Below, one piece after another: positions 39,622 to 47,707 of a stretch of 64,000 nt of DNA (its first letter is position 1; each line of letters starts with the position of its first letter). The notes beneath the pieces are model-generated. The model saw nothing but the letters and a program-made list of their open reading frames with translations. It searched no databases and was not told where the DNA came from. This stretch comes from Devriesea agamarum (GTDB taxonomy: Bacteria > Actinomycetota > Actinomycetes > Actinomycetales > Dermabacteraceae). The DNA is taken from the NCBI RefSeq assembly GCF_900070355.1, contig NZ_LN849456.1:372001-436000 (forward strand), in the 5' to 3' direction. The position numbers and the translations under genes are program-made.

Positions 39622-41043
39622 GTGGATGAAGGGGTCGATGACGCCGTGGTAAAACCTTCTGCTTATTCATCATCGCCGCGGTATCCAAGCCGCAGAACGA
39701 TTATGCAATGCCTGCTTGGATCGGCTGTTGCGGCCCCCATACTTCCCCTGGTTGGGTGTGCAAGTCAGAGTGGTCCCACAACCTTGCGTGTGGCCTACCA
39801 GCAGTTTGGTTCGGGAACCCTTCTGGAGCAATGGGTTGACCGCGGAGCCCGAGGGTACGCCGCAAAGCATCCTGATCAAAGGGTTGAGCGTGTTCCCATC
39901 GTTGCTTCCGAAAACGACTATTTCACTAAAAATGAATTACTCATGTCCTCACCGAGGACCTCCCCGGACGTGGTCTTTGAAGACACGTTCATCTTGCTCT
40001 CTGACGTAGGAGCTGGCTATCTGCGGCCGCTCGACGAGTATGTCAATCAATGGGAGGACTGGGGGAAAGTCATCCCGGCGTCAAAGAAAGCCGTCACGGG
40101 GGAGGATGGCCATATTTACGGGGTTCCGGTCAGCACCGACACGCGTGCCATCTGGTATAACCGAGAACTCTTCCAACGTGCCGGTCTACCCGCGAATTTT
40201 GCGCCTAAAACGTGGCAGGAGATTCTGGACGCTGCGCGGACCCTGAAGCAGAAGCTCCCCGATGTCACCCCATTATTTCTTTTCTCCGGCAAACCTCAGG
40301 GTGAAAAAGCATCGATGCAGGGGTTTGAGATGCTCCTGTACGGGACCGGCTCGTCCCTCTACAACAAGGAAACACGCAAGTGGGTGTTAGGGTCACAGGG
40401 ATTCGTCGATGCACTATCGTTCGTGAAAACCATCTTCCAGCAGGAGCTCACGCTACCGCTGGCACAAAACTTGGACCCGAATATTTCGGAAACGATTTAC
40501 ACCCGGCTGATCCCCGAGGGGAAACTTGCCATGATTGTTGACGGTTCCTGGATCAGCCAAAACTGGGACGCGAATGCACCTAAACCCTGGCCTGAGTGGG
40601 CGAAGACGATGGCGCTGGCGAAGATGCCAACCCAGCACGGACAGGGCAAAGGGTGGGTCACCCTTTCTGGTGGCTGGTGCTGGACGATACCCCATAATTC
40701 CCATTCTCCTGACCGCGCATTCGAGATGATCAAGGCGCTATGCACCACGGAAAGTCTCGTGAAGCGGTCGATCGAAGACAATAACATCACCGTTCGCAGC
40801 GATGTTGCCGCGGATAAGAAGTACCAGACATATTCGCCGAAGGTCGCGTTTTTCACCTCACTCGTACCGGGGGCTGATTATCGGCCGGCCCTACCGGTAT
40901 ATCCCGAGGTGTCGTCCGCAATTCAGCAAGCCATGGAGCAAGTCATGACTGGGACCATGACCCCGCAGCAAGCCACAGACGCCTATGACAAAACCGTGAT
41001 CGAAATTGTCGGGGCGGACCACAGCAAAAGGTCGCAGCGATGA
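39622..41043 (+). CDS. Sugar ABC transporter substrate-binding lipoprotein
   Basis: A 473-residue family-1 extracellular solute-binding protein. The N-terminus carries basic residues, a hydrophobic segment and the lipobox LPLVGC (Cys near 46), so it should be lipid-anchored outside the membrane. The mature part has the usual patterns (SPDVVFEDT, GHIYGVPVSTDTRAIWYNRELF, GKLAMIVDGSW). It belongs to the maltose/oligosaccharide CUT1 type; the sugar is unknown. The start is uncertain: GTG 39622 is used; GTG 39646 has AAGGGG upstream. Its stop overlaps the first permease gene. Confidence 0.9.
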   Translation: MDEGVDDAVVKPSAYSSSPRYPSRRTIMQCLLGSAVAAPILPLVGCASQSGPTTLRVAYQQFGSGTLLEQWVDRGARGYAAKHPDQRVERVPIVASENDYFTKNELLMSSPRTSPDVVFEDTFILLSDVGAGYLRPLDEYVNQWEDWGKVIPASKKAVTGEDGHIYGVPVSTDTRAIWYNRELFQRAGLPANFAPKTWQEILDAARTLKQKLPDVTPLFLFSGKPQGEKASMQGFEMLLYGTGSSLYNKETRKWVLGSQGFVDALSFVKTIFQQELTLPLAQNLDPNISETIYTRLIPEGKLAMIVDGSWISQNWDANAPKPWPEWAKTMALAKMPTQHGQGKGWVTLSGGWCWTIPHNSHSPDRAFEMIKALCTTESLVKRSIEDNNITVRSDVAADKKYQTYSPKVAFFTSLVPGADYRPALPVYPEVSSAIQQAMEQVMTGTMTPQQATDAYDKTVIEIVGADHSKRSQR

Positions 41044-41996
41044 GCGGATCGGCTAGTGGATATAACGCATCGGTGGCCGAGGATCGGACCGAACGAGTGG
41101 TGAGGCATCGGCGGCGAACACTCGGCAATAGGCTGACTGCGTTGCGGGCAGTCCCCATGCTGCCCGCCGTGGTTCTTTTGCTCGTGTTTATGGCCGGGCC
41201 AATCATCTACAGCGTCTACTTGGCATTTACGGATAAAGCCATTCGTGGGGCGGGAGCCGCCCACACCAGCATGGTTGGGATCGATAATTTCACCAAAGCT
41301 CTCGTTGAGCCAGGGTTTTGGAACTCTGTCGTTTTAACCATTATCTTTACCGTGATTTCGGCGGTGATCGGTCAGAATGTGCTCGGCATGGTGCTGGCGC
41401 TGCTCATGCAAAAAGCCCATCGAGTTGTCACTGCGATCGTCACAGCTGTGGTGATCGCGGCCTGGATTCTTCCCGAGGTAGTCGCCGGATACCTGCTGTA
41501 TACGTTCTTCGCTGGGGACGGCAGCTTGAACACGATCCTGTCGACACTGGGCTTGCCCACTCAGGATCTTCTTTACAGTGCGCCGATTATTGCGGTGAGT
41601 TTTGCCAATATTTGGCGCGGCACCGCGTTTTCGATGCTGGTGTACTCGGCGGCGCTCGGCAATATCCCGGATGACATGTACGAGTCCGCTGCTCTGGATG
41701 GGGCTGGGGCGGTGAGACGTTTTACCTCGCTCACGCTGCCCCTACTACGGCCAGCACTGGCAACCAACTTGATGCTGATTACGTTGCAGACACTTTCCGT
41801 GTTCGGGCTGATCTTCGTGATGACGGGCGGAGGGCCTGCGCATAAAAGCCAGACGCTTCCCCTCTACATGTATGAACAGGCATTTTCCTATGGCCAGCTT
41901 GGCTATGGCACCGCTGTTGCGTTGTTGTTACTACTGATCGGGGCAGTGGCCTCACTTATCTATTTGAAGCTGTTGCCCGAGGAGGATAAGGCATGA
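41040..41996 (+). CDS. Sugar ABC transporter permease (MalF type)
   Basis: A 318-residue inner-membrane permease with about six helices. The EAA loop that contacts the ATPase is ESAALDGAGAVRRFTSLTLPLL (in part, near residue 218). It opens with a basic cytoplasmic tail. It overlaps the binding-protein gene by four bases and the second permease gene by four bases. Confidence 0.93.
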   Translation: MSGSASGYNASVAEDRTERVVRHRRRTLGNRLTALRAVPMLPAVVLLLVFMAGPIIYSVYLAFTDKAIRGAGAAHTSMVGIDNFTKALVEPGFWNSVVLTIIFTVISAVIGQNVLGMVLALLMQKAHRVVTAIVTAVVIAAWILPEVVAGYLLYTFFAGDGSLNTILSTLGLPTQDLLYSAPIIAVSFANIWRGTAFSMLVYSAALGNIPDDMYESAALDGAGAVRRFTSLTLPLLRPALATNLMLITLQTLSVFGLIFVMTGGGPAHKSQTLPLYMYEQAFSYGQLGYGTAVALLLLLIGAVASLIYLKLLPEEDKA

Positions 41997-42898
41997 CTGC
42001 CACGGTGAGCTCAGCGTCAACATCCCGCGCCGGATCCAAACATGCTGAATCCAATCATCACGCGTCTAAACGCCGCTCACGATCCCGCCGGACCAGGTCG
42101 CTGACCAGCGTGCTGATGGTGCTGATCGGCCTGACTTTCGTGATTCCGCTGGCATGGGTGATCCTGGCGTCGTTTGACACCGAAGCATCGCTCTCTGTGA
42201 AAATGCCGCATGACTGGAGCTTCGGAAATTACGCAGCAATTCTCAATGAAAAGACAACCTTCCGGCCCCTGTGGAATTCGTTGCTGCTATGCGGAGGAGC
42301 CACCGTGCTCACCATGGCCGCATCCATTCTTTGCGCGTACCCGCTGTCGCGTTATCGGTTCCGCGCAAAGCGACCGTTCTTGCTCACGATTATCTTCGCG
42401 ACGGGACTGCCGATCACGGCCATCATGATCCCGGTGTATTCGATGTTTGTGCAGGTGAATCTGATTGATTCAATGTTCGGCGCCATTTTATTCTTGGCCG
42501 CATCGTCCTTGCCATACGCCATCTTCCTCACCAAGGGATTTATGGATTCGGTTCCGCTGGAGATCGAAGAAAATGCCTGGACAGAAGGTGCCGGGATTTA
42601 TCGCACCCTATGGTCGATTGTGATTCCGCTGATGAAGTCGGGGCTCTCAGTAGCAACTATCTTCACGTTTGTGTCCATGTGGGGGAACTTTTTCGTCCCC
42701 TTCATGTTGCTACTGAGCCCCGACAAACTTCCAGCCGCAGTCACGCTCTACACCTTCTCGTCGCAGTACGGCCAGGTTGCTTATGGTCAGCTCGCCGCGT
42801 TTGCCATCGTGTATTCGCTACCGGTTGTTGCCCTGTACCTGATTCTCGGACGCAAGCTCGGAACCGGGTTCGTGGCAGCAGGCGGTCTCAAAGGGTGA
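41993..42898 (+). CDS. Sugar ABC transporter permease (MalG type)
   Basis: A 301-residue permease with an N-terminal Ser/Arg-rich tail and six helices; the EAA loop is EENAWTEGAGIYRTLWSIVIPL (in part, near residue 195). With the preceding two genes it forms a CUT1 importer. No ATPase gene follows, so a shared MsiK-type ATPase elsewhere in the genome is expected, as is common in actinobacteria. The next gene is convergent. Confidence 0.93.
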   Translation: MTATVSSASTSRAGSKHAESNHHASKRRSRSRRTRSLTSVLMVLIGLTFVIPLAWVILASFDTEASLSVKMPHDWSFGNYAAILNEKTTFRPLWNSLLLCGGATVLTMAASILCAYPLSRYRFRAKRPFLLTIIFATGLPITAIMIPVYSMFVQVNLIDSMFGAILFLAASSLPYAIFLTKGFMDSVPLEIEENAWTEGAGIYRTLWSIVIPLMKSGLSVATIFTFVSMWGNFFVPFMLLLSPDKLPAAVTLYTFSSQYGQVAYGQLAAFAIVYSLPVVALYLILGRKLGTGFVAAGGLKG

Positions 42899-42931
42899 AA
42901 GGCGCACGCTTCGACTGCGCGGCATCTCTGC

Positions 42932-44020
42932 TTAGAGCTTCACGACCATCTTTCCGGTGTTCGCACCATCGAGCAGGTCGATAAAGGCTTGCGGTGCATT
43001 TTCGATCCCTTCGCGAACGGTTTCGTTCCAGCGGATAGAGCCATCGGCGACGTGCGGCACAATCACCCGGTGGAACTCCTCACGCAGATCTGCATACTTC
43101 GAGACGATGAAACCGCGAAGCGTCAGCCGCTTACCGATCGCCTGAGCGAGGTTGCGAGGTGCCGCGGGAGGCTCAGTGGAGTTGTACTGTGAGATAGCGC
43201 CACACATGGCCACGCGACCGTCTAAACGCAGAGACGAGATCGCGGCTTCCAGGTGTTCGCCGCCCACGTTATCGAAGTAGACGTCGATTCCGTCCGGTGC
43301 AGCGTGGCGAAGCTGTTCAGCCACCGGAGCATCGTGATAGTTGAATGCCGCATCGAATCCGAGGTCACGAAGGTAGCTGACTTTCTCCGCGCTACCTGCG
43401 CTACCGACGACGCGGGAGGCCCCGAGAATCCGAGCGATCTGTCCAACCAAGGACCCCACGGCCCCGGCTGCTCCCGACACAAAAACTGCATCGCCTTGCG
43501 CGAACTCCGCAGCCGCGGTGAGCCCGGCGTATGCGGTGAGCCCCGGCATGCCGAGCACGCCTAGGTATGCCGATGCGGGAACCGATGAAATATCGACCGG
43601 CGTTGCCGATGCCGCATCGAGAACCGCATGCTCGCGCCATCCCAATCCGTGCAGCACAGTGCTTCCCACCTCGATCGCCTCAGAACGTGAGGCTATGACT
43701 GTGCCCACGGCCCCGCCATCTAGCGGGGCGTCCACGGCGAATGGCGGGACGTAACTCGGCACGTCATTCATTCGTCCGCGCATGTATGGATCTACCGACA
43801 TCACCGTGTTACGAACCAGGATCTGTCCATCGCTGAGCTCCGGAACGGCAACGTCCACGAGCCGGAAGTTTTCTGGGACGGGTCGCCCCTGTGGGCGGGA
43901 GGCCAGGTGGATTTCTTTGGTGCTGGTGGGACGTTTCGTTCCCTGGACGGGCTGCGAGGTTGCAGACTGCTCAGCGTGATGGGTGCTCTGATCGGTCTGG
44001 GAGAGATCTTCGTGATTCAT
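42932..44020 (-). CDS. NADP-dependent medium-chain oxidoreductase (CurA/PTGR type)
   Basis: A 362-residue zinc-independent medium-chain reductase. After about 35 polar residues the protein matches the family that reduces double bonds of alpha,beta-unsaturated carbonyls (CurA, YncB, prostaglandin reductase): SVDPYMRGRM near residue 75, GMPGLTAYAGL, the NADP motif VSGAAGAVGSLVGQIA, YFDNVGGEHLEAA and the C-terminal GKMVVKL. AAGGAG precedes ATG 44020. It faces the sugar permease gene and lies downstream of ohr in the same direction, which suggests but does not prove a shared response to reactive oxidants. Confidence 0.9.
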   Translation of the reverse strand: MNHEDLSQTDQSTHHAEQSATSQPVQGTKRPTSTKEIHLASRPQGRPVPENFRLVDVAVPELSDGQILVRNTVMSVDPYMRGRMNDVPSYVPPFAVDAPLDGGAVGTVIASRSEAIEVGSTVLHGLGWREHAVLDAASATPVDISSVPASAYLGVLGMPGLTAYAGLTAAAEFAQGDAVFVSGAAGAVGSLVGQIARILGASRVVGSAGSAEKVSYLRDLGFDAAFNYHDAPVAEQLRHAAPDGIDVYFDNVGGEHLEAAISSLRLDGRVAMCGAISQYNSTEPPAAPRNLAQAIGKRLTLRGFIVSKYADLREEFHRVIVPHVADGSIRWNETVREGIENAPQAFIDLLDGANTGKMVVKL

Positions 44021-44082
44021 TGGGCTCCTTGAGGTGAGCGAAGGTGAACGTGTGTACGCCGGCGTCGCCGAGAGAGTGATGC

Positions 44083-44505
44083 TCAGTCGTCAGTGACGGT
44101 GATGGAGACATCGATGTTGTTCCGGGTGGCGTTGCTGTACGGGCATACCTGGTGTGCCCGGTCCACCAGCTGGCGGGCGGTCTCGTGGGGCAGCTCGGGG
44201 ATGACGACTTCCAGCTGCACGGATAGCTCGAATCCTCCTTCGGACGTGGGGGAGATGCTGACCCGTGCGCCGACGCTTGATTCACCAAGGTCTGCTTTGG
44301 CGTGCTTGGCCACGAGCTGGAGAGCGGAGTGGAAACATGCCGCGTATCCGGCGGCAAACAGAAGCTCGGGGTTGGGTGCACCACCTGCGCCGCCCATCTC
44401 AGCGGGGATGGCGAGGTCGAGATCTAGCAGACCATCGGAGGTGCGCACGTGTCCGTTGCGGCCAGCTCCGGTGGCGAGTGCTTCGGCGGTGTATAGCGCG
44501 GTCAT
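44083..44505 (-). CDS. ohr: Organic hydroperoxide resistance protein
   Basis: A 140-residue OsmC/Ohr-family thiol peroxidase that reduces organic hydroperoxides using two cysteines. They lie in GYAACFHSAL (near residue 60) and in QVCPYSNATRNNIDV (near 125), and the catalytic Arg is expected in the N-terminal part. The start is ATG 44505 with AGGAG, rather than the longer frame to 44565. The OhrR-type gene is 134 bases upstream in the same orientation. Confidence 0.95.
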   Translation of the reverse strand: MTALYTAEALATGAGRNGHVRTSDGLLDLDLAIPAEMGGAGGAPNPELLFAAGYAACFHSALQLVAKHAKADLGESSVGARVSISPTSEGGFELSVQLEVVIPELPHETARQLVDRAHQVCPYSNATRNNIDVSITVTDD

Positions 44506-44545
44506 AGTGTGCTCCTGTATGTAGGTGGTGTTGCGGTTTCTTGGG

Positions 44546-44565
44546 GTGGCCCGGTATAGGGCCAC
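44546..44565 (-). other. Hairpin between ohrR and ohr
   Basis: GTGGCCC and GGGCCAC pair over a six-base loop. It could act as a weak terminator or processing site that separates ohrR and ohr levels. Confidence 0.4.
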
Positions 44566-44639
44566 TGTAAGTATTTTGGGTGTTTTAGATGCCTGGGGTT
44601 GTGGATAGTCGGTGTCGGTGTCGATACCGGTTAGATGGT

Positions 44640-45113
44640 CTATGTCCTCGCTGAGTGAGCCGAAGTTGAGCGCTCTTCGGTTGTCTCTGGCATTAGGGAA
44701 TGCGTGATGCGTCGGGCCAGGGTGTGGAGCGTGCTTAATTCGTCGGCACTGAGGTCGAGTCGTTCGGCAAGGCAGGAACGAATATGCATGGCGGATGTTT
44801 TGAGCGCCCGACCGTCGTCGGTGAGATGAATGCTCACGCGTCGCGCATCGTGGGCTCCGCGTTGCCGGGTGATGACGCCGCGCTGCTCGAGTCGTCGCAG
44901 CAGGGGTGAGAGAGTTCCGCTATCGAGTCGAAGGTGATCAGAGAGAGCGCTGACCGTTTGCCCATCCTGTTCCCACAGCACCATCAGTACGAGGTATTGG
45001 GGGTAGGTGAGATCTAGCCGGTCGAGTTCGGCCCGGTAGGCGTTTTGAGTTGCCCGGGCGGCGGTGTACAGCGCAAAGCAGAGCTGGGTGTCGAGAACTC
45101 GATCAGTAGCCAC
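44640..45113 (-). CDS. ohrR: MarR-family peroxide-sensing repressor OhrR
   Basis: A 157-residue MarR-type winged-helix repressor. The reactive cysteine of OhrR proteins is present early in LDTQLCFALYTAARA (about Cys12), followed by LTYPQYLVLMVLWE and the recognition helix and wing LRLDSGTLSPLLRRLEQRG to GAHDARRVSI. Oxidation of this cysteine by organic peroxides releases DNA. GTG 45113 is chosen because it lies seven bases after CAATAT (-10) and because the longer frame would cover the operator. It sits upstream of ohr, its likely target with itself. Confidence 0.93.
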   Translation of the reverse strand: MATDRVLDTQLCFALYTAARATQNAYRAELDRLDLTYPQYLVLMVLWEQDGQTVSALSDHLRLDSGTLSPLLRRLEQRGVITRQRGAHDARRVSIHLTDDGRALKTSAMHIRSCLAERLDLSADELSTLHTLARRITHSLMPETTEERSTSAHSART

Positions 45114-45120
45114 CCCCAAA

Positions 45121-45126
45121 ATATTG
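45121..45126 (-). promoter_or_regulatory. -10 box of ohrR
   Basis: On the minus strand CAATAT ends seven bases before GTG 45113, and it lies in the edge of the operator. Confidence 0.4.
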
Positions 45127-45148
45127 CACACAATTTAATTGTGCGCAA
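45124..45148. promoter_or_regulatory. OhrR operator
   Basis: TTGCACACAATT and AATTGTGCGCAA form 12-base arms with one mismatch around a single T. The core ACAATT-AATTGT matches the established OhrR binding pattern. It overlaps the ohrR -10 region. Confidence 0.75.
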
Positions 45149-45297
45149 CCAAACCTGGTGGGTTGGGGGGCAGAGGTGCAGATGTTCCGATGTGCAGGCG
45201 CCCGAGTTTATGGACGGCTGGTCATCGGGCGCCTTCAGCTAGTCGTGACGAGCCCGATGACCCCGACAGTTACCTCGTGGACCTTCAGACGGCAGTC

Positions 45298-47298
45298 TTA
45301 CCGGCTGACGGAAGAGGTGTTGTTCTCGTCCTTGTCTCGCTGCTGGCTGAGACGCTGAGTCCAGCGATACAGACCGAGCACAATCGCGATAAAGACGATC
45401 ACGCCGATCCAGTCAGCGGCCGTGGCAAAGCTGTCAGACACGATAGCCAGAGGCTCTTCCGACCCGGTCGCCGCGACAATGCCCGCAAACGCCACACCAA
45501 AGAGGCTTTCGCCGACGATCAGACCGGTGGCCAGCAAAACTCCGAACCGCTTTGCTCGCCCGGGGTTAGCGCTGCGCTTGGCCCACCGGTCGTACAGCAG
45601 ACCGAGCATCGAGCCCACCGGAATCATGAGGGTGAGGGCGACGGGTAGATACATTCCCATTCCCACGGCGAGCGGCGGGAGGGCGAGACGCTTTGATTTC
45701 CTCTTCAGCAACTCGTCGACGATGATCACCCCGACACCGATCAAAGCGCCAAGCCCAATCAGGCCCCAGTCTAGAGAGCCACCGAACACACCTTTGGCTA
45801 GCGACGAAATCAGCGATGCCTGAGGAGAGGCGAGTGCATTAGGCCCGGCGCCAGGGGTTCCCACGAATCCGAAGCCGGTTGTCATGAGCTGGAGTACGGG
45901 CGGAATAATCAGCGATCCAAATCCTACCCCGATCAGCAGTGCAACCTGCTGCTTCCAGGGCGTGGCCCCCACCAGCTGACCCGTCTTGAGGTCTTGCAGA
46001 TTGTCGTTTGAGATCGTGGCCACGCTAAAGACCACCGCAGCGGTGAAGAGGGTGTAGGCAACCAGTGCCGCCGTCTGATCGGGCCCGTTTGAGCCGTGAG
46101 TGACCTTGATGATCAACGCCGCAAGGATAACCACCAGGATGCCCACCCCGGAGATTGGGCTATTGGAGGCTCCAATCAGGCCTGCCATGTATCCGCACAC
46201 TGAGGCGACAAAAAGACCGATCAACAAAACGAAGATGACGCTGACGGCAATCAGAGTTCCGGTGCTGCCCTCCAGCGCCGTGCCCTGCAGGAAGGACCAC
46301 AGCAAGATACCCACCGGAATCATGGACAGCAGGACCACGAGGGCCACGATGGTGATTGGGATGTCGCGTTCGGTCCTTGGAATGTGGGCGCCGGTGCGTC
46401 GCACACGGTTGGACGCCAGTGACTCCTTAATTCCGCGAACGATGGGCGTAATAATCGTGACCAGCGCCCACAGGGCGGCAACAGCAATGGCGCCCGCGCC
46501 AATGAAGCGAACGTCTTGGGAAAAGAATGTGTTGACGGCGTCCGTCACGTCGCCATGTGCGGGTAGGTGTCCAGAAGAAATGGTTGGCAGCAAAATCCCG
46601 AAGGAAATGACTAGACCGACCAGCATCGCGATGCCGACGGTGATGCCCACCAGATGTCCAATCCCGATGAGGGCTAGTGACAGGCTGGATCCAATCAACG
46701 TGCCGCCAGATCCGACTCGGAGGGTTGCTGAGAGCGCGTTACTCGCGACCTTCAACGCAGACAGCACAGAAAATCCGACCGAGGCAATTGTGCCCGCGAT
46801 AATGATGTGCAGACCGCGCTTGTTCTCCTCGGCTCCCTCTGTGCTGTCGCCGACTCGAAGCACCTCGGCGCCAGCGACGCCTTCAGGGTAGGGGAGGTCT
46901 GAACCGGTGACTAAAGCGCGTCGCAGTGGAATGGAGTACATGACGCCCAGCGCGCCACCGATGGCGCATAGCGCAGCAGTGGTCCAGTAGGGGAAGCCAC
47001 TCCACCAGCCGACCATCACCAGGCCCGGTAACACGAAAATGATTGCCGACAGCGTTCCTGCCGCCGAAGCGATCGTCTGCACGATGTTGTTTTCCATCAG
47101 CGTGTGGCTGGCGAAGTAACGCAGAATCGCCATTGAGATCACTGCGGCAGGGATTGAGGTGGCGAAAGTCAGACCCACCTTCAATCCGAGGTAGACGTTC
47201 GCAGCTGTAAACACCAGTGTGATGATGCCGCCGATAATGATGCTTCGGATCGTCAACTCGCGCACCGCAGATGCCCCGGTCGCTTTTACTTCAGACAA
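45298..47298 (-). CDS. OPT-family oligopeptide/metal-chelate transporter
   Basis: A 666-residue membrane protein with about sixteen helices. It belongs to the OPT superfamily (bacterial oligopeptide branch): RSIIIGGIITLVFTAANVYLGLKVGLTFATSIPAA (in part, residues ~18-52), NIVQTIASAAGTLSA near 70-85 and SDLPYPEGVAGAEVL near 133. OPT proteins use the proton gradient to import oligopeptides or related chelates. The start is probably TTG 47298 with GAAGGG upstream, an uncommon start codon. It is divergent from the DASS transporter. Confidence 0.9.
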   Translation of the reverse strand: MSEVKATGASAVRELTIRSIIIGGIITLVFTAANVYLGLKVGLTFATSIPAAVISMAILRYFASHTLMENNIVQTIASAAGTLSAIIFVLPGLVMVGWWSGFPYWTTAALCAIGGALGVMYSIPLRRALVTGSDLPYPEGVAGAEVLRVGDSTEGAEENKRGLHIIIAGTIASVGFSVLSALKVASNALSATLRVGSGGTLIGSSLSLALIGIGHLVGITVGIAMLVGLVISFGILLPTISSGHLPAHGDVTDAVNTFFSQDVRFIGAGAIAVAALWALVTIITPIVRGIKESLASNRVRRTGAHIPRTERDIPITIVALVVLLSMIPVGILLWSFLQGTALEGSTGTLIAVSVIFVLLIGLFVASVCGYMAGLIGASNSPISGVGILVVILAALIIKVTHGSNGPDQTAALVAYTLFTAAVVFSVATISNDNLQDLKTGQLVGATPWKQQVALLIGVGFGSLIIPPVLQLMTTGFGFVGTPGAGPNALASPQASLISSLAKGVFGGSLDWGLIGLGALIGVGVIIVDELLKRKSKRLALPPLAVGMGMYLPVALTLMIPVGSMLGLLYDRWAKRSANPGRAKRFGVLLATGLIVGESLFGVAFAGIVAATGSEEPLAIVSDSFATAADWIGVIVFIAIVLGLYRWTQRLSQQRDKDENNTSSVSR

Positions 47299-47707
47299 CG
47301 TCTGTCCCTTCTCGGTCCTTCAGATGAAGGTGCTCGCGCATCTACCGCCAGGTGTCACGGGCGCCCAGTATGGAGACATCCACCAACCCCGCCGTGCGCG
47401 TGAGCGCGCACAAGGTGTAGACAGATGTGCGCTAGGGCAGGTGGTGTCATCACACGTACGGGTCCAAGTAGATCACAGATGGCACTCAGATGGGGCTAAC
47501 CTCAAGGAATGGATGCAGCATTGAGCGCTGATCGCCGAGACTTTCAACTCAGGCAAAAAAGCAGTTTCTCTCAGCTGTTTTGAAGTATCGGCTTTTACGC
47601 TACACGCATCGTTTTCGAGTGTAGAAAACGATGCGGACTGGGCGTTCTGCCACCGGTAAAGCAGACCGTGCTGCAGCTCGCCCGTTGGCTGAGGAGCAAT
47701 GTGACCG
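47299..47707. other. Divergent control region of OPT and DASS transporters
   Basis: This 409-base gap has no supported gene. It holds a GTGCGCG/CGCGCAC hairpin at 47394-47411 and a longer perfect inverted repeat at 47605-47635, and must contain promoters for both transporters. Confidence 0.6.
47605..47635. promoter_or_regulatory. Perfect 12-bp inverted repeat upstream of the DASS gene
   Basis: CGCATCGTTTTC and GAAAACGATGCG pair perfectly over GAGTGTA, 72 bases before the DASS start. It may be an operator or, read as RNA, a leader hairpin. Confidence 0.55.

Noticed and set aside
46100-46891. 263-residue plus-strand frame opposite the OPT gene
   Set aside because: Low-complexity Thr/Pro/Met-rich shadow of a membrane protein on the other strand.
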